A stretch of DNA of 64,000 nt from CAZKVJ01 sp964556225 (lineage in GTDB: Bacteria > Actinomycetota > Acidimicrobiia > Acidimicrobiales > Ilumatobacteraceae). Shown piece by piece: positions 9,603-16,818 of the stretch (its first letter is position 1; every line of letters begins with the position of its first letter). The translations under genes and the position numbers were made by a program. The notes under the pieces were generated by a model, which saw only the letters and a list, made by a program, of their open reading frames with translations, ran no database searches and was not told the origin of the DNA. The stretch lies in the NCBI GenBank assembly GCA_964556225.1, contig CAZKVJ010000005.1, forward strand, positions 149,305 through 213,304, read 5' to 3'.

Positions 9603-9614
9603 GGCGAACGACCC

Positions 9615-10523
9615 ATGCCTCGTTCCTTTTCGTCCTCGCAAGCGTCGTCGCGGCGAGAGATCGATGCCTCGGCGCTGACTGCCTTCGCACCGCTGCTCGC
9701 CCTGGCCCCGCTGTGGGTGCTCGCGGTCGCGCTGATCTGGTGGCCGCTGCAGCTCGTGTGGGCGGTGCCCTTCGTGTGGTTCGCCGCCGGGCTCCTCGCG
9801 GCGGGAGTCATCCTGTTCTGGCGTCCCGCCCAGCGCCTGGTGCTGACCCGCCTGCTCGGGGCACGAACGCCTCACCCGGCCGAGCGCGGCCGTCTGGTGC
9901 CGGCATGGAAGGCGGTCGCGCAGGCGAACCACCTGCCACCGGAGCGGTACGTGCTCGCCGTCATCGACGACGACGAGGTGAACGCCTTCGCCTGCGGCGG
10001 CCACCTGGTGGTCGTCAGCTCCTACGCCGTGGCCGCGCTCGCTCCCGACGAGCTGCGCGGGGTGCTCGCCCACGAGCTGAGCCACCACCTGGGCTCACAC
10101 ACCGTCGCCCTGACGATCGCCCAGTGGCTCAGCCTTCCGATCCTCGTGCTGGCACGGATCGGCTTCTTCCTGCAAAACGTCGCCCAGGCGGCGTCGGAGA
10201 CCTTCGCCCGCAACTCGGCCAGCCTCGAGGCGCTCGGCCGGGTCGTGGCGCTCCTGCTCAACACCGTGGCATGGGTCTTCCTCGCCGGTCTGCTGGCGGC
10301 GAACGCCATCGGCAACGTCGTCGGCCGATCCGCCGAGTTCCAGGCCGACCGCCGCGCGGTCGAGATGGGGTACGGACCCGAGCTGGCTCGTGCCCTCCGG
10401 CGGGTCCTGGCCAGCGGTGCCGGCGGCCGGCCACGGTCGACCTCGGAGCGGCTCTTCGCGTCGCACCCTCCGGCCCGCACTCGGGTCGCTCGGATCGAGG
10501 CGCTGCTGCGCGCCCGGCGATGA
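9615..10523 (+). CDS. M48-family membrane zinc metalloprotease (HtpX/Ste24-like)
   Basis: A 302-residue membrane protease of the HtpX/CAAX-protease clan, probably in membrane-protein quality control. Two hydrophobic segments (about 22-67) are followed by the catalytic HELSH at 153-157 and two further hydrophobic stretches (about 165-235). A third-ligand region AEFQADRRAVEMG comes next. All expected zinc-site residues are visible. The ATG at 9615 fits the start of the conserved protein; upstream in-frame codons lack similarity and run into the divergent promoter region. The C-terminal RLFASHPPARTRVARIEAL is typical of M48 proteins. Confidence 0.88.
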   Translation: MPRSFSSSQASSRREIDASALTAFAPLLALAPLWVLAVALIWWPLQLVWAVPFVWFAAGLLAAGVILFWRPAQRLVLTRLLGARTPHPAERGRLVPAWKAVAQANHLPPERYVLAVIDDDEVNAFACGGHLVVVSSYAVAALAPDELRGVLAHELSHHLGSHTVALTIAQWLSLPILVLARIGFFLQNVAQAASETFARNSASLEALGRVVALLLNTVAWVFLAGLLAANAIGNVVGRSAEFQADRRAVEMGYGPELARALRRVLASGAGGRPRSTSERLFASHPPARTRVARIEALLRARR

Positions 10524-10534
10524 GCGGGCGGTCC

Positions 10535-11035
10535 TCAGGCCTCGGCCGCGAGCCGGTCGAGCTCGGCTTCGACCTCGGCCCGGCTCACCTCGCCCAGCTC
10601 CCACCACCCGATGGTGCCGTCGGGCATCACGATCAGCGTCGCCGGCAGGACCGGCACCTTCACGGCCGAGGTGAGCATCCCCTCGGGGTCGCGGTACATC
10701 GGGAAGGTCACGCCGATCTCGTCGAGGAAGTCGAGCGCAGCCTCGGGGTCGTCGCCGTTGTTCACGCCGACGACGGCGACCTCACCACCTCGGGCCTCGC
10801 TCAGCGCCTGCAGCCCCGGCAGCTCCTCGCGGCAGGGCTTGCACGACACCGACCACACCGACACCACGGTCGGCACCTCACCGACGATCGACGACGTGTC
10901 GACCGTGCTCCCGTCGGCGAGACGCTCGATCTCGACCGACGGCCAGGGGTCGCGCCCGGAGGATGACGAGCCGTCGTCGTCGCCGCACCCGGCGACCGCG
11001 ACCAGGGTGAGCGCTGCGATCAGCAGCCGGCGCAT
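10535..11035 (-). CDS. TlpA-like thioredoxin-fold lipoprotein
   Basis: A 166-residue extracytoplasmic thiol-disulfide protein. The signal peptide ends in the lipobox VAGC (Cys17). The redoxin domain carries the active site CKPC (Cys65/Cys68) after VVSVWSV, and a cis-proline loop VLPAT. It is the last gene of a Sco1-PCu(A)C-cupredoxin operon, with its ATG overlapping the upstream stop by one base (TGATG). That setting suggests it keeps copper-binding cysteines of Sco1 or cytochrome oxidase reduced; the specific substrate is inferred from context only. Confidence 0.85.
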   Translation of the reverse strand: MRRLLIAALTLVAVAGCGDDDGSSSSGRDPWPSVEIERLADGSTVDTSSIVGEVPTVVSVWSVSCKPCREELPGLQALSEARGGEVAVVGVNNGDDPEAALDFLDEIGVTFPMYRDPEGMLTSAVKVPVLPATLIVMPDGTIGWWELGEVSRAEVEAELDRLAAEA

Positions 11036-11481
11036 CAGCTCACCTGGATCGTGACGGTGTCGTGGTCGCCGACCGTGCAGGCGCCCTGGTAGCGGCCCGG
11101 CTCGAAGAACGTCACGTCGGTCGTCTCGCCGGCGCGCACCACGATCGGGCCGAACTGATGGGTCGTCTCGTCCTGGTTCTCGACGACGATCGTGTCACCG
11201 ACGACGAGGTCGAGGTACTCGGGGATCACGTCGTCGACGAGCTGGCCGGACTGCATGCGCTCGGCCGTCCCGGGCGGGATCACGTAGGTGATCGTCTGCG
11301 GCGCCCGGGTGGGCGTGCGGGGCGTGGAGGCCTCGTCGTCGGAGCTGGTCGCGATCGCCAGCGCGATCGCCGCGCCGATCACGGCGAGCGGAACGAGCAC
11401 GATCACGGCGAGCACCCACCAGGTGCGCCCGCGCGCTTCGTCGCGCTGCTCGTCGAGGACCTCCACGCCCTGCTCGCTCAT
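11035..11481 (-). CDS. Membrane-anchored cupredoxin-like protein
   Basis: A 148-residue protein with one N-terminal transmembrane helix (about 21-46), a Thr/Pro-rich spacer and a small beta-domain. The domain carries His108 (TTHQFG), Cys135 and His140 (CTVGDH), the His-Cys-His pattern of type-1 copper sites. No axial methionine is visible. The layout places the domain outside the membrane. It lies between PCu(A)C (16 nt away) and the TlpA-like gene (1-nt overlap), so it is probably a copper carrier or electron carrier of the same export pathway. Confidence 0.7.
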   Translation of the reverse strand: MSEQGVEVLDEQRDEARGRTWWVLAVIVLVPLAVIGAAIALAIATSSDDEASTPRTPTRAPQTITYVIPPGTAERMQSGQLVDDVIPEYLDLVVGDTIVVENQDETTHQFGPIVVRAGETTDVTFFEPGRYQGACTVGDHDTVTIQVS

Positions 11482-11497
11482 GTCCGGGCGCTCACGG

Positions 11498-12046
11498 TCA
11501 CGGTGCCATCTCCTGGACGGGCACGTCGAGGGTCGTGGTGGCGCCGCTCTCGAAGGTCAGCGTCACCTCGATGGTGGTGCCGGTCTCGAGGGGGGCGACG
11601 AGGTCGAGCAGCATGATGTGGTAGCCGCCCGGCTCGAGGGCGACGGCCTCTCCGGCGGGCAGGTCGATCTTGTCGACGGGCCGCATGGTCATCGCCATCG
11701 CGTCCACTGCGGAGTCGGCGGGCGTCCCCATGCCGGTGCCCTCGGTCATCACGACCGTCTCGTGGATCTCCACCGTACCGGCCACTTCGGCCGGCACGGA
11801 CGCGCCGACGAGGGCATCGTCGACGGGAGACGTGATCACCATGTACACGGCACCTCGGTCGGTGGCCATGGGGCTCGTACGGGCCCACGCACCATCGACG
11901 GTGATCTCGCCGGCGGTCGCCTCTGAGCCGGCCGGCGCCTCGGTGGTGTCGCTGTCGTCGTCGTCACCACAGCCTGCCAGCAGCAGGCCGAGGCCGACGA
12001 TGCCGGCCAGCAGGCCGGTGCGGAGGCGGTGGGGGGTGGGGGTCAT
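11498..12046 (-). CDS. PCu(A)C-family copper chaperone lipoprotein
   Basis: A periplasmic-type Cu(I) carrier that hands copper to Sco1 and the CuA site of cytochrome oxidase. The 182-residue protein has lipobox LAGC (Cys26) and the family ligand set. Met121-X21-His143-X-Met145 fits exactly, with an upstream His95. The His95-Met121 gap is 25 residues instead of the usual 10, because of an inserted loop that holds Met100, Met106, Met117 and Met119. The start ATG has AAGGAG 7 nt upstream. It follows sco1 by 12 nt in the same operon. Confidence 0.88.
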   Translation of the reverse strand: MTPTPHRLRTGLLAGIVGLGLLLAGCGDDDDSDTTEAPAGSEATAGEITVDGAWARTSPMATDRGAVYMVITSPVDDALVGASVPAEVAGTVEIHETVVMTEGTGMGTPADSAVDAMAMTMRPVDKIDLPAGEAVALEPGGYHIMLLDLVAPLETGTTIEVTLTFESGATTTLDVPVQEMAP

Positions 12047-12058
12047 CCGAGTGCTCCT

Positions 12059-12679
12059 TCACTTCATCTCGTTGAAAAGGTACGCAAGATCGTCGGCCAT
12101 CACCTCGGGGGTCACCCCGAACGGCCATTCCACGACGACCACGCCGCGGTCGTCGACGACGTAAGCGGCGGCGGTGTGCGACACCTCGACCGTGCCATCA
12201 GACAGCGTGCTGACCGTCGAGGAGGCCAGGAACGCCTCCTCCACCTCGACCAGCTGTTCGGAGTCCTCCGTGCGCAGTGCGTGGTAGCGGTCGGAGAACG
12301 ACGACAGGTACAGGCTCAGGATCTCGCCGGTGTCTCGCTCGGGGTCGACGGTGACCATCGCCAGGTCGACCCGGTCCGCCTCGTCGGGGTCCAGGCGCGC
12401 CTTGGCCTGCTTCAGGGCGGTCATCGTGGTGGGGCACAAGTCCGGGCAGTTCGTGTAACCGAAGTAGACGACGAGCAGCTCTCCTGGCCGGGCCGCGAAC
12501 GTGAACGGCGTCGGCTCCTCGCCCTGCGCCAAGTCCGTCTCCTCGGGGATGGACACCTCGGCCACCACGAGCGGATCGTCCCGCACGATGCCCTTCAGCC
12601 CGGTGGCGTCGTCGTCACCACCACCGCAGGCCACGGCGAGCAGACACAAGAACGCTTCGGCCCACGCTGCTCGTCTCAT
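12059..12679 (-). CDS. SCO1/SenC copper chaperone lipoprotein
   Basis: Sco1 delivers copper to, or reduces thiols of, the CuA centre of cytochrome c oxidase. From the ATG at 12679 the product is 206 residues, with signal peptide and lipobox AVAC (Cys18), the metal motif CPDLC (Cys78, Cys82) and the distant ligand His168 (VSHTAAAYVV). That start is preferred over one 17 codons upstream because only it gives a proper signal peptide. It is the first gene of a copper operon divergent from hemE across a 101-nt gap with a strong GC hairpin. Confidence 0.9.
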   Translation of the reverse strand: MRRAAWAEAFLCLLAVACGGGDDDATGLKGIVRDDPLVVAEVSIPEETDLAQGEEPTPFTFAARPGELLVVYFGYTNCPDLCPTTMTALKQAKARLDPDEADRVDLAMVTVDPERDTGEILSLYLSSFSDRYHALRTEDSEQLVEVEEAFLASSTVSTLSDGTVEVSHTAAAYVVDDRGVVVVEWPFGVTPEVMADDLAYLFNEMK

Positions 12680-12732
12680 TGGGACAGTCTGGACGATCAG
12701 CCCTCGACGCGCGAGAGGACCTTCGTCCATGC

Positions 12733-12755
12733 CGCCGGGGGCCTTGGCCCCGGCG
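12733..12755. promoter_or_regulatory. GC-rich hairpin in the sco1/hemE divergent gap
   Basis: CGCCGGGGGCC (12733-12743), a 2-nt centre, and GGCCCCGGCG (12746-12755) pair with one bulged G. It sits between the divergent copper and haem operons and upstream of the hemE -10. It could be a shared operator or simply a transcription barrier. Confidence 0.4.
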
Positions 12756-12764
12756 CGCTGCCGG

Positions 12765-12770
12765 TAGCGT
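12765..12770 (+). promoter_or_regulatory. Putative -10 of hemE operon (TAGCGT)
   Basis: TAGCGT ends 10 nt before the hemE ATG. No Shine-Dalgarno lies between. Confidence 0.45.
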
Positions 12771-12780
12771 CGCAGACGCC

Positions 12781-13824
12781 ATGACCAGCACCGGAGCCGA
12801 TCCGTTCCTGTCCGCCTGCCGCGGTCTGCCCGCCCGCCACACGCCCGTGTGGTTCATGCGTCAGGCCGGGCGCAGCCTTCCCGAGTACCGAGCGGTGCGC
12901 GGCGAGGGCAGCATCCTTCGGGCGATCGAGCAACCGGAGCTGGCAGCCGAGATCACCCTCCAACCGGTGCGCCGCTACGGCGTGGACGCCGCAGTCCTCT
13001 ACAGCGACATCGTGGTCCCCGCGTTCGCCGTCGGGTTCGGCATCGACGTCGCGCCCGGCACCGGCCCCGTCGCCGGAACGCCGTTCCGCTCGGCCAGCGA
13101 CCTGGCTCGCCTGCGCCCGCTGGAGCCGGACACCGATGTGCCGTACGTGCTCGAGACGGTGCGCATCCTGGCCGGCGAGCTGTCGGTCCCCCTGCTGGCG
13201 TTCGCCGGCGCACCCTTCACCGTCGCCAGCTACCTCGTCGAGGGTCGGCCGTCGCGCACCTACGAGCACACCAAGGCGCTCATGCGCACCGATCCGACCA
13301 CCTGGCACGACCTGCTCGAACGGCTCGTCCAGCACGCCGTAGCCTCGATCCGAGCCCAGCTCGACGCCGGAGCGGGCGCGTTCCAGCTGTTCGACTCGTG
13401 GGCCGGCGCGCTCTCCCGCCGTGACTACGACCGGTTCGTGTTCGAGCACTCCCGACGGGTCTTCACCGAGCTGACCGAGAGCCACCCCGAGGTTCCGGGC
13501 ATCCACTTCGGGGTCGGCTGCGACCACCTCCTCGAGTCGATGCATGCCGCCGGCGCTCGGGTCATCGGTCTCGACTGGCGCACGTCGATCACCGCCGCCC
13601 GGTCCCGCCTCGGACCCGACACCATCGTGCAGGGCAACCTCGACCCGGCGCTGGTGCTCGCTGGCCCGCAGGTGGCACTGGCCGCCACCGACGACGTCCT
13701 CGACGACAACGGCGGGCACCCTGGTCACATCTTCAACCTCGGCCACGGGGTGCAGGTGGGCACCGACCCCACCGTGCTCGAGGCGGTGGTGGAGCGCGTG
13801 CACACCCGGACGGCCCGGCCGTGA
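12781..13824 (+). CDS. hemE: Uroporphyrinogen decarboxylase
   Basis: HemE decarboxylates uroporphyrinogen III to coproporphyrinogen III in the cytosol. The 347-residue protein has the N-terminal signature PVWFMRQAGRSLPEYR (about 19-34), with the substrate-binding arginines and aspartates of the family (LYSDIVVP, FDSWAGALS), and full family length. The ATG at 12781 follows a TAGCGT hexamer. It overlaps hemH by 4 nt. Only the last three haem steps are represented in this cluster. Confidence 0.96.
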   Translation: MTSTGADPFLSACRGLPARHTPVWFMRQAGRSLPEYRAVRGEGSILRAIEQPELAAEITLQPVRRYGVDAAVLYSDIVVPAFAVGFGIDVAPGTGPVAGTPFRSASDLARLRPLEPDTDVPYVLETVRILAGELSVPLLAFAGAPFTVASYLVEGRPSRTYEHTKALMRTDPTTWHDLLERLVQHAVASIRAQLDAGAGAFQLFDSWAGALSRRDYDRFVFEHSRRVFTELTESHPEVPGIHFGVGCDHLLESMHAAGARVIGLDWRTSITAARSRLGPDTIVQGNLDPALVLAGPQVALAATDDVLDDNGGHPGHIFNLGHGVQVGTDPTVLEAVVERVHTRTARP

Positions 13825-14732
13825 CCACCGCCGTCGTGCTCATGTCGTACGGCACGCCGCCGACGCGCGAAGAGATCGAGCCGTACTACACCGACATCCG
13901 GCGCGGCCGGCCACCGACGCCAGAGCAGCTCGCCGACCTGACCGCTCGGTATGACGCGATCGGTGGCATCTCGCCCCTCGCGGAGCGGACCGAGGGGCAG
14001 CGGACTGCCCTCGCCGCTGCGCTCGACGCCCGCGCCCCGGGCAAGTTCACGGTGCTGCTCGGCACCAAGCACGCCACGCCGTCGATCGAGGATGCCGTAC
14101 ACCGAGCGCTCGCCGGCGGGGCGACGCGCATCGTCGCCCTCGTCCTGGCCCCTCACTACTCGCAGCTGTCGGTGGGCGAGTACCTGGCGCGGGTGCGTGC
14201 GGCCGCCGGACCGGTCGAGGTGGTCGGCATCGAGAGCTGGGCGACCGAGCCGGCCTTCGTCGACTTCCTGGCGCGCGAGGTCGCCACTGGCGTGGCCGCC
14301 ATGCCCGCCCACACCAAGGTCCTCTTCACCGCCCACTCGCTCCCCGAGCGCATCCTCGCCACCGGTGACCGTTACCCCGACGAGGTGCGCGCCACGGCGA
14401 CGGCCGTGGCAGCCCGGGCGGGGCTGGCCGGCTGGACCAGCTGGGCGGTGGCATGGCAGTCCGCCGGGCGCACGCCCGAGCCGTGGATCGGCCCCGACGT
14501 GCTCACCGTGATCGACGACCTCGCCGCCAGCGAGAACGCATCGGGGGTCCTCGTCTGCGCCTGCGGCTTCGTGGCCGACCACCTCGAGGTGCTCTACGAC
14601 CTCGACATCGAGGCCCGAGCCCGGGCCGAGCGCGTCGGGCTCACGTTCGCTCGCACCGCGTGCGTCAACGACGATCCGGCGGTGATGGGTGCCCTGGCCG
14701 AGCGAATCATCACCGCCGGAAGGTCGAAGTGA
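13821..14732 (+). CDS. hemH: Ferrochelatase (coproporphyrin-type)
   Basis: Inserts Fe(II) into a porphyrin. The 303-residue protein keeps the metal-binding histidine His172 (FTAHSLPER) and the partner Glu256 (GFVADHLEVLYD), with AWQSAGRTPEPWIGPD between them. Actinobacteria normally use the coproporphyrin-dependent route, so the substrate is probably coproporphyrin III (CpfC); that is family knowledge, not visible here. It is ATGA-coupled to hemE and GTGA-coupled to the oxidase gene. Confidence 0.94.
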   Translation: MTTAVVLMSYGTPPTREEIEPYYTDIRRGRPPTPEQLADLTARYDAIGGISPLAERTEGQRTALAAALDARAPGKFTVLLGTKHATPSIEDAVHRALAGGATRIVALVLAPHYSQLSVGEYLARVRAAAGPVEVVGIESWATEPAFVDFLAREVATGVAAMPAHTKVLFTAHSLPERILATGDRYPDEVRATATAVAARAGLAGWTSWAVAWQSAGRTPEPWIGPDVLTVIDDLAASENASGVLVCACGFVADHLEVLYDLDIEARARAERVGLTFARTACVNDDPAVMGALAERIITAGRSK

Positions 14733-16150
14733 CCGAGGCGACCATCGACCTCTCCGCACGACACGTCGTGGTCGTCGGCGCCGGCATCACCGGGCTCACC
14801 ACGGCCTACCGGCTGTGCCAGGGCGAGCATCCCCCGACGATCACCGTGCTCGAGGCCGGCGAGCGCGTGGGCGGCAAGATCCTCACCAGTGCGTTCGCCG
14901 GCCGGCCTGCGGTGGACGAAGGCGGCGACGCCTACCTCGTGCGGGTGCCGTGGGCGGGCGCCCTCGCCCGCGAGCTCGGACTCGGCGACACGCTCACCTC
15001 CCCCGCCACGACCGGGGCGTCGATCTGGCATCGCCGGATGCACCCCATACCGGAGGGGCTCCTGCTCGGGGTCCCGGCCGGCGCCGGCTCGCTCGCTCGG
15101 GGCTCGCTGCTCACGTGGCCGGGCAAGCTCAGGGCGGCGGCCGAGCCGCTGCTGCCCCGCACCGTCGTCGGGCCGGACCCTGACCACGACAACATCGGCA
15201 CCTGGGTGCGGGCGCGCTTCGGCGACCAGGTCCACGAGCTCCTCGTGGACCCGCTCGTCGGCAGCATCTACGGTGCCGACACCGACCGCTTCAGCCTCGG
15301 CGCCGTGCCCCAGCTCGCCGACCTGGCGCGCGACCGCAGCGCCCTGCTGGGGGCACGGCGACGCCGCCGGGCGGCCACGGCGGGCGGACCGATCTTCGAG
15401 GTGCCCCGCGCCGGCATGGGCGCACTGGTCCGCGAGCTCACCGCCCGGCTCGGCGCCGCAGGGGTCACCGTGCGCACCGGCGCGCCGGTGACGGCCATCG
15501 AGCCGGGCGCGGGCCGTTACCGCGTCGACGGCATCGACGCCGACGCCGTGGTGATCGCCAGCCCGGCGCGGCCGAGCGCGGCGATGGTCCGCCCGCTGTC
15601 GGCCGACGCCGCCGCGCTGATGGGCGCCGTCGACCACGCCGGTGTCGTCATGGTCACCGTGCGGCTGCCGGCGAGCGAGCTGGCCGCGCCACTCCCGGGC
15701 ACCGGCTACCTGGTGCCCAAGGCGGAACAGCGCACCGTGACGGCGGTGTCGTTCGGGTCGAACAAGTGGGAGCACTGGCGGCCCGCCGACGGGTCGGCCG
15801 TGCTGAGGGTGTCGCTCGGGCGGGACGGGCTGGTGCTCGACGACTGGGACGACGAGCGGCTGCTGACGGCAGCCCTCGACGAGACCGCCACCCACCTGCG
15901 GCCACTCCTGCGCTCCACGGTGCTCAGCCCCACCGAGGTGCGGATCTCACGCTGGCCGGGCGCGTTCCCCCAGTACCGGCCCGGCCACCTGCAGCGCGTC
16001 GAGCGGCTCGAGCGGGTGCTCGCCGATGCTGCGCCGGGCGTGGTGGTGGCCGGCGCCAGCCATCGGGGGATGGGCGTGCCGGCGTGCATCCAGCAGGCGG
16101 GCGCAGCGGCCGACGCCGTGCGCCGGCACCTCGCCGGGACGCCCGGTTGA
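14729..16150 (+). CDS. hemY: Protoporphyrinogen/coproporphyrinogen oxidase, FAD-dependent
   Basis: Six-electron oxidation of the porphyrinogen using FAD and O2. From the GTG at 14729 (GTGA overlap with hemH) the product is 473 residues. The FAD dinucleotide fold VVVVGAGITGLTTAYRL is at the N-terminus, followed by GERVGGKI. The C-terminal FAD clamp runs through WPGAFPQYRPGHL to GVVVAGASHRGMGVPACIQQA. In Actinobacteria this class (CgoX) makes coproporphyrin III for the neighbouring ferrochelatase. HemQ is not in the window. Confidence 0.93.
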   Translation: MTEATIDLSARHVVVVGAGITGLTTAYRLCQGEHPPTITVLEAGERVGGKILTSAFAGRPAVDEGGDAYLVRVPWAGALARELGLGDTLTSPATTGASIWHRRMHPIPEGLLLGVPAGAGSLARGSLLTWPGKLRAAAEPLLPRTVVGPDPDHDNIGTWVRARFGDQVHELLVDPLVGSIYGADTDRFSLGAVPQLADLARDRSALLGARRRRRAATAGGPIFEVPRAGMGALVRELTARLGAAGVTVRTGAPVTAIEPGAGRYRVDGIDADAVVIASPARPSAAMVRPLSADAAALMGAVDHAGVVMVTVRLPASELAAPLPGTGYLVPKAEQRTVTAVSFGSNKWEHWRPADGSAVLRVSLGRDGLVLDDWDDERLLTAALDETATHLRPLLRSTVLSPTEVRISRWPGAFPQYRPGHLQRVERLERVLADAAPGVVVAGASHRGMGVPACIQQAGAAADAVRRHLAGTPG

Positions 16151-16170
16151 CGGCGTGCGAAGATGGCGGG

Positions 16171-16818
16171 ATGACGCGTCGTGGCGCCACCTCGGTGACG
16201 CTGGCCCTGCTGGGGGTCGTGGCCGTCGCGCTCACCGGGTGCGGTACCGAAGGTAGCGCTGAGACCATCGCGTCCGACGCCATCATGGCCACGACGACGA
16301 CTGCCGTTGCGACACCGACCACCACTGCGCCCCGCCCCACGACCCCGCCCACGACGGAGGGGCCGACCACCACCACCAGCACGCTCCCCCAGCCCATCCC
16401 CCCGCCGCCGGAGGGGGCGACGGAGCCGCTCACGCTGATCGGCGGCATCGAGATCCCCACCCTCGGGGTGACGAAGTGGCTCTACGAGGGCATCACGATC
16501 CCGACGCTCGACCACGGCCCCGGCCACTGGCCCGGCAGCGCCATGCCCGGCCAGCCCGGCAACGTGGTGATCGCCGGCCACCGCACCAGCAAGGACCACC
16601 CGTTCCGCGACATCGACCGCCTCGTCGCCGGTGACCCCATCATCGTCACCACCGACCAGGGCAGCTACACCTATCGAGTGATCGGCACCATGGTCGTCGA
16701 CCCGGAGGCGCTGTGGATCACGACGCAAACACCCGAACCGCACCTGACCCTGTTCGCCTGCCATCCGCCGGGCTCCACCCGCCAACGCCTCATCGTCTAC
16801 GCCGAGCTCGCGGCGTGA
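16171..16818 (+). CDS. Sortase family protein with lipobox-like N-terminus
   Basis: Class D/E-like transpeptidase that would join LPxTG-type proteins to the cell wall or act on another surface target. The 215-residue protein has catalytic His137 (AGHRTSKDHPF), Cys197 (TLFACHP) and a following arginine (Arg204/206 in STRQRL). A Thr/Pro-rich spacer (40-80) links the catalytic domain to the N-terminus. The N-terminus ends ALTGC (Cys24), a good lipobox, so it may be a lipoprotein rather than a single-pass membrane protein. It overlaps lnt by GTGA. No sorting-signal protein was recognised in the window. Confidence 0.85.
   Translation: MTRRGATSVTLALLGVVAVALTGCGTEGSAETIASDAIMATTTTAVATPTTTAPRPTTPPTTEGPTTTTSTLPQPIPPPPEGATEPLTLIGGIEIPTLGVTKWLYEGITIPTLDHGPGHWPGSAMPGQPGNVVIAGHRTSKDHPFRDIDRLVAGDPIIVTTDQGSYTYRVIGTMVVDPEALWITTQTPEPHLTLFACHPPGSTRQRLIVYAELAA

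Noticed and set aside
12680..12730. Upstream start for the Sco1 gene at 12730
   Set aside because: The added residues are not a signal peptide and would put charged sequence before the lipobox; ATG 12679 gives a proper lipoprotein.
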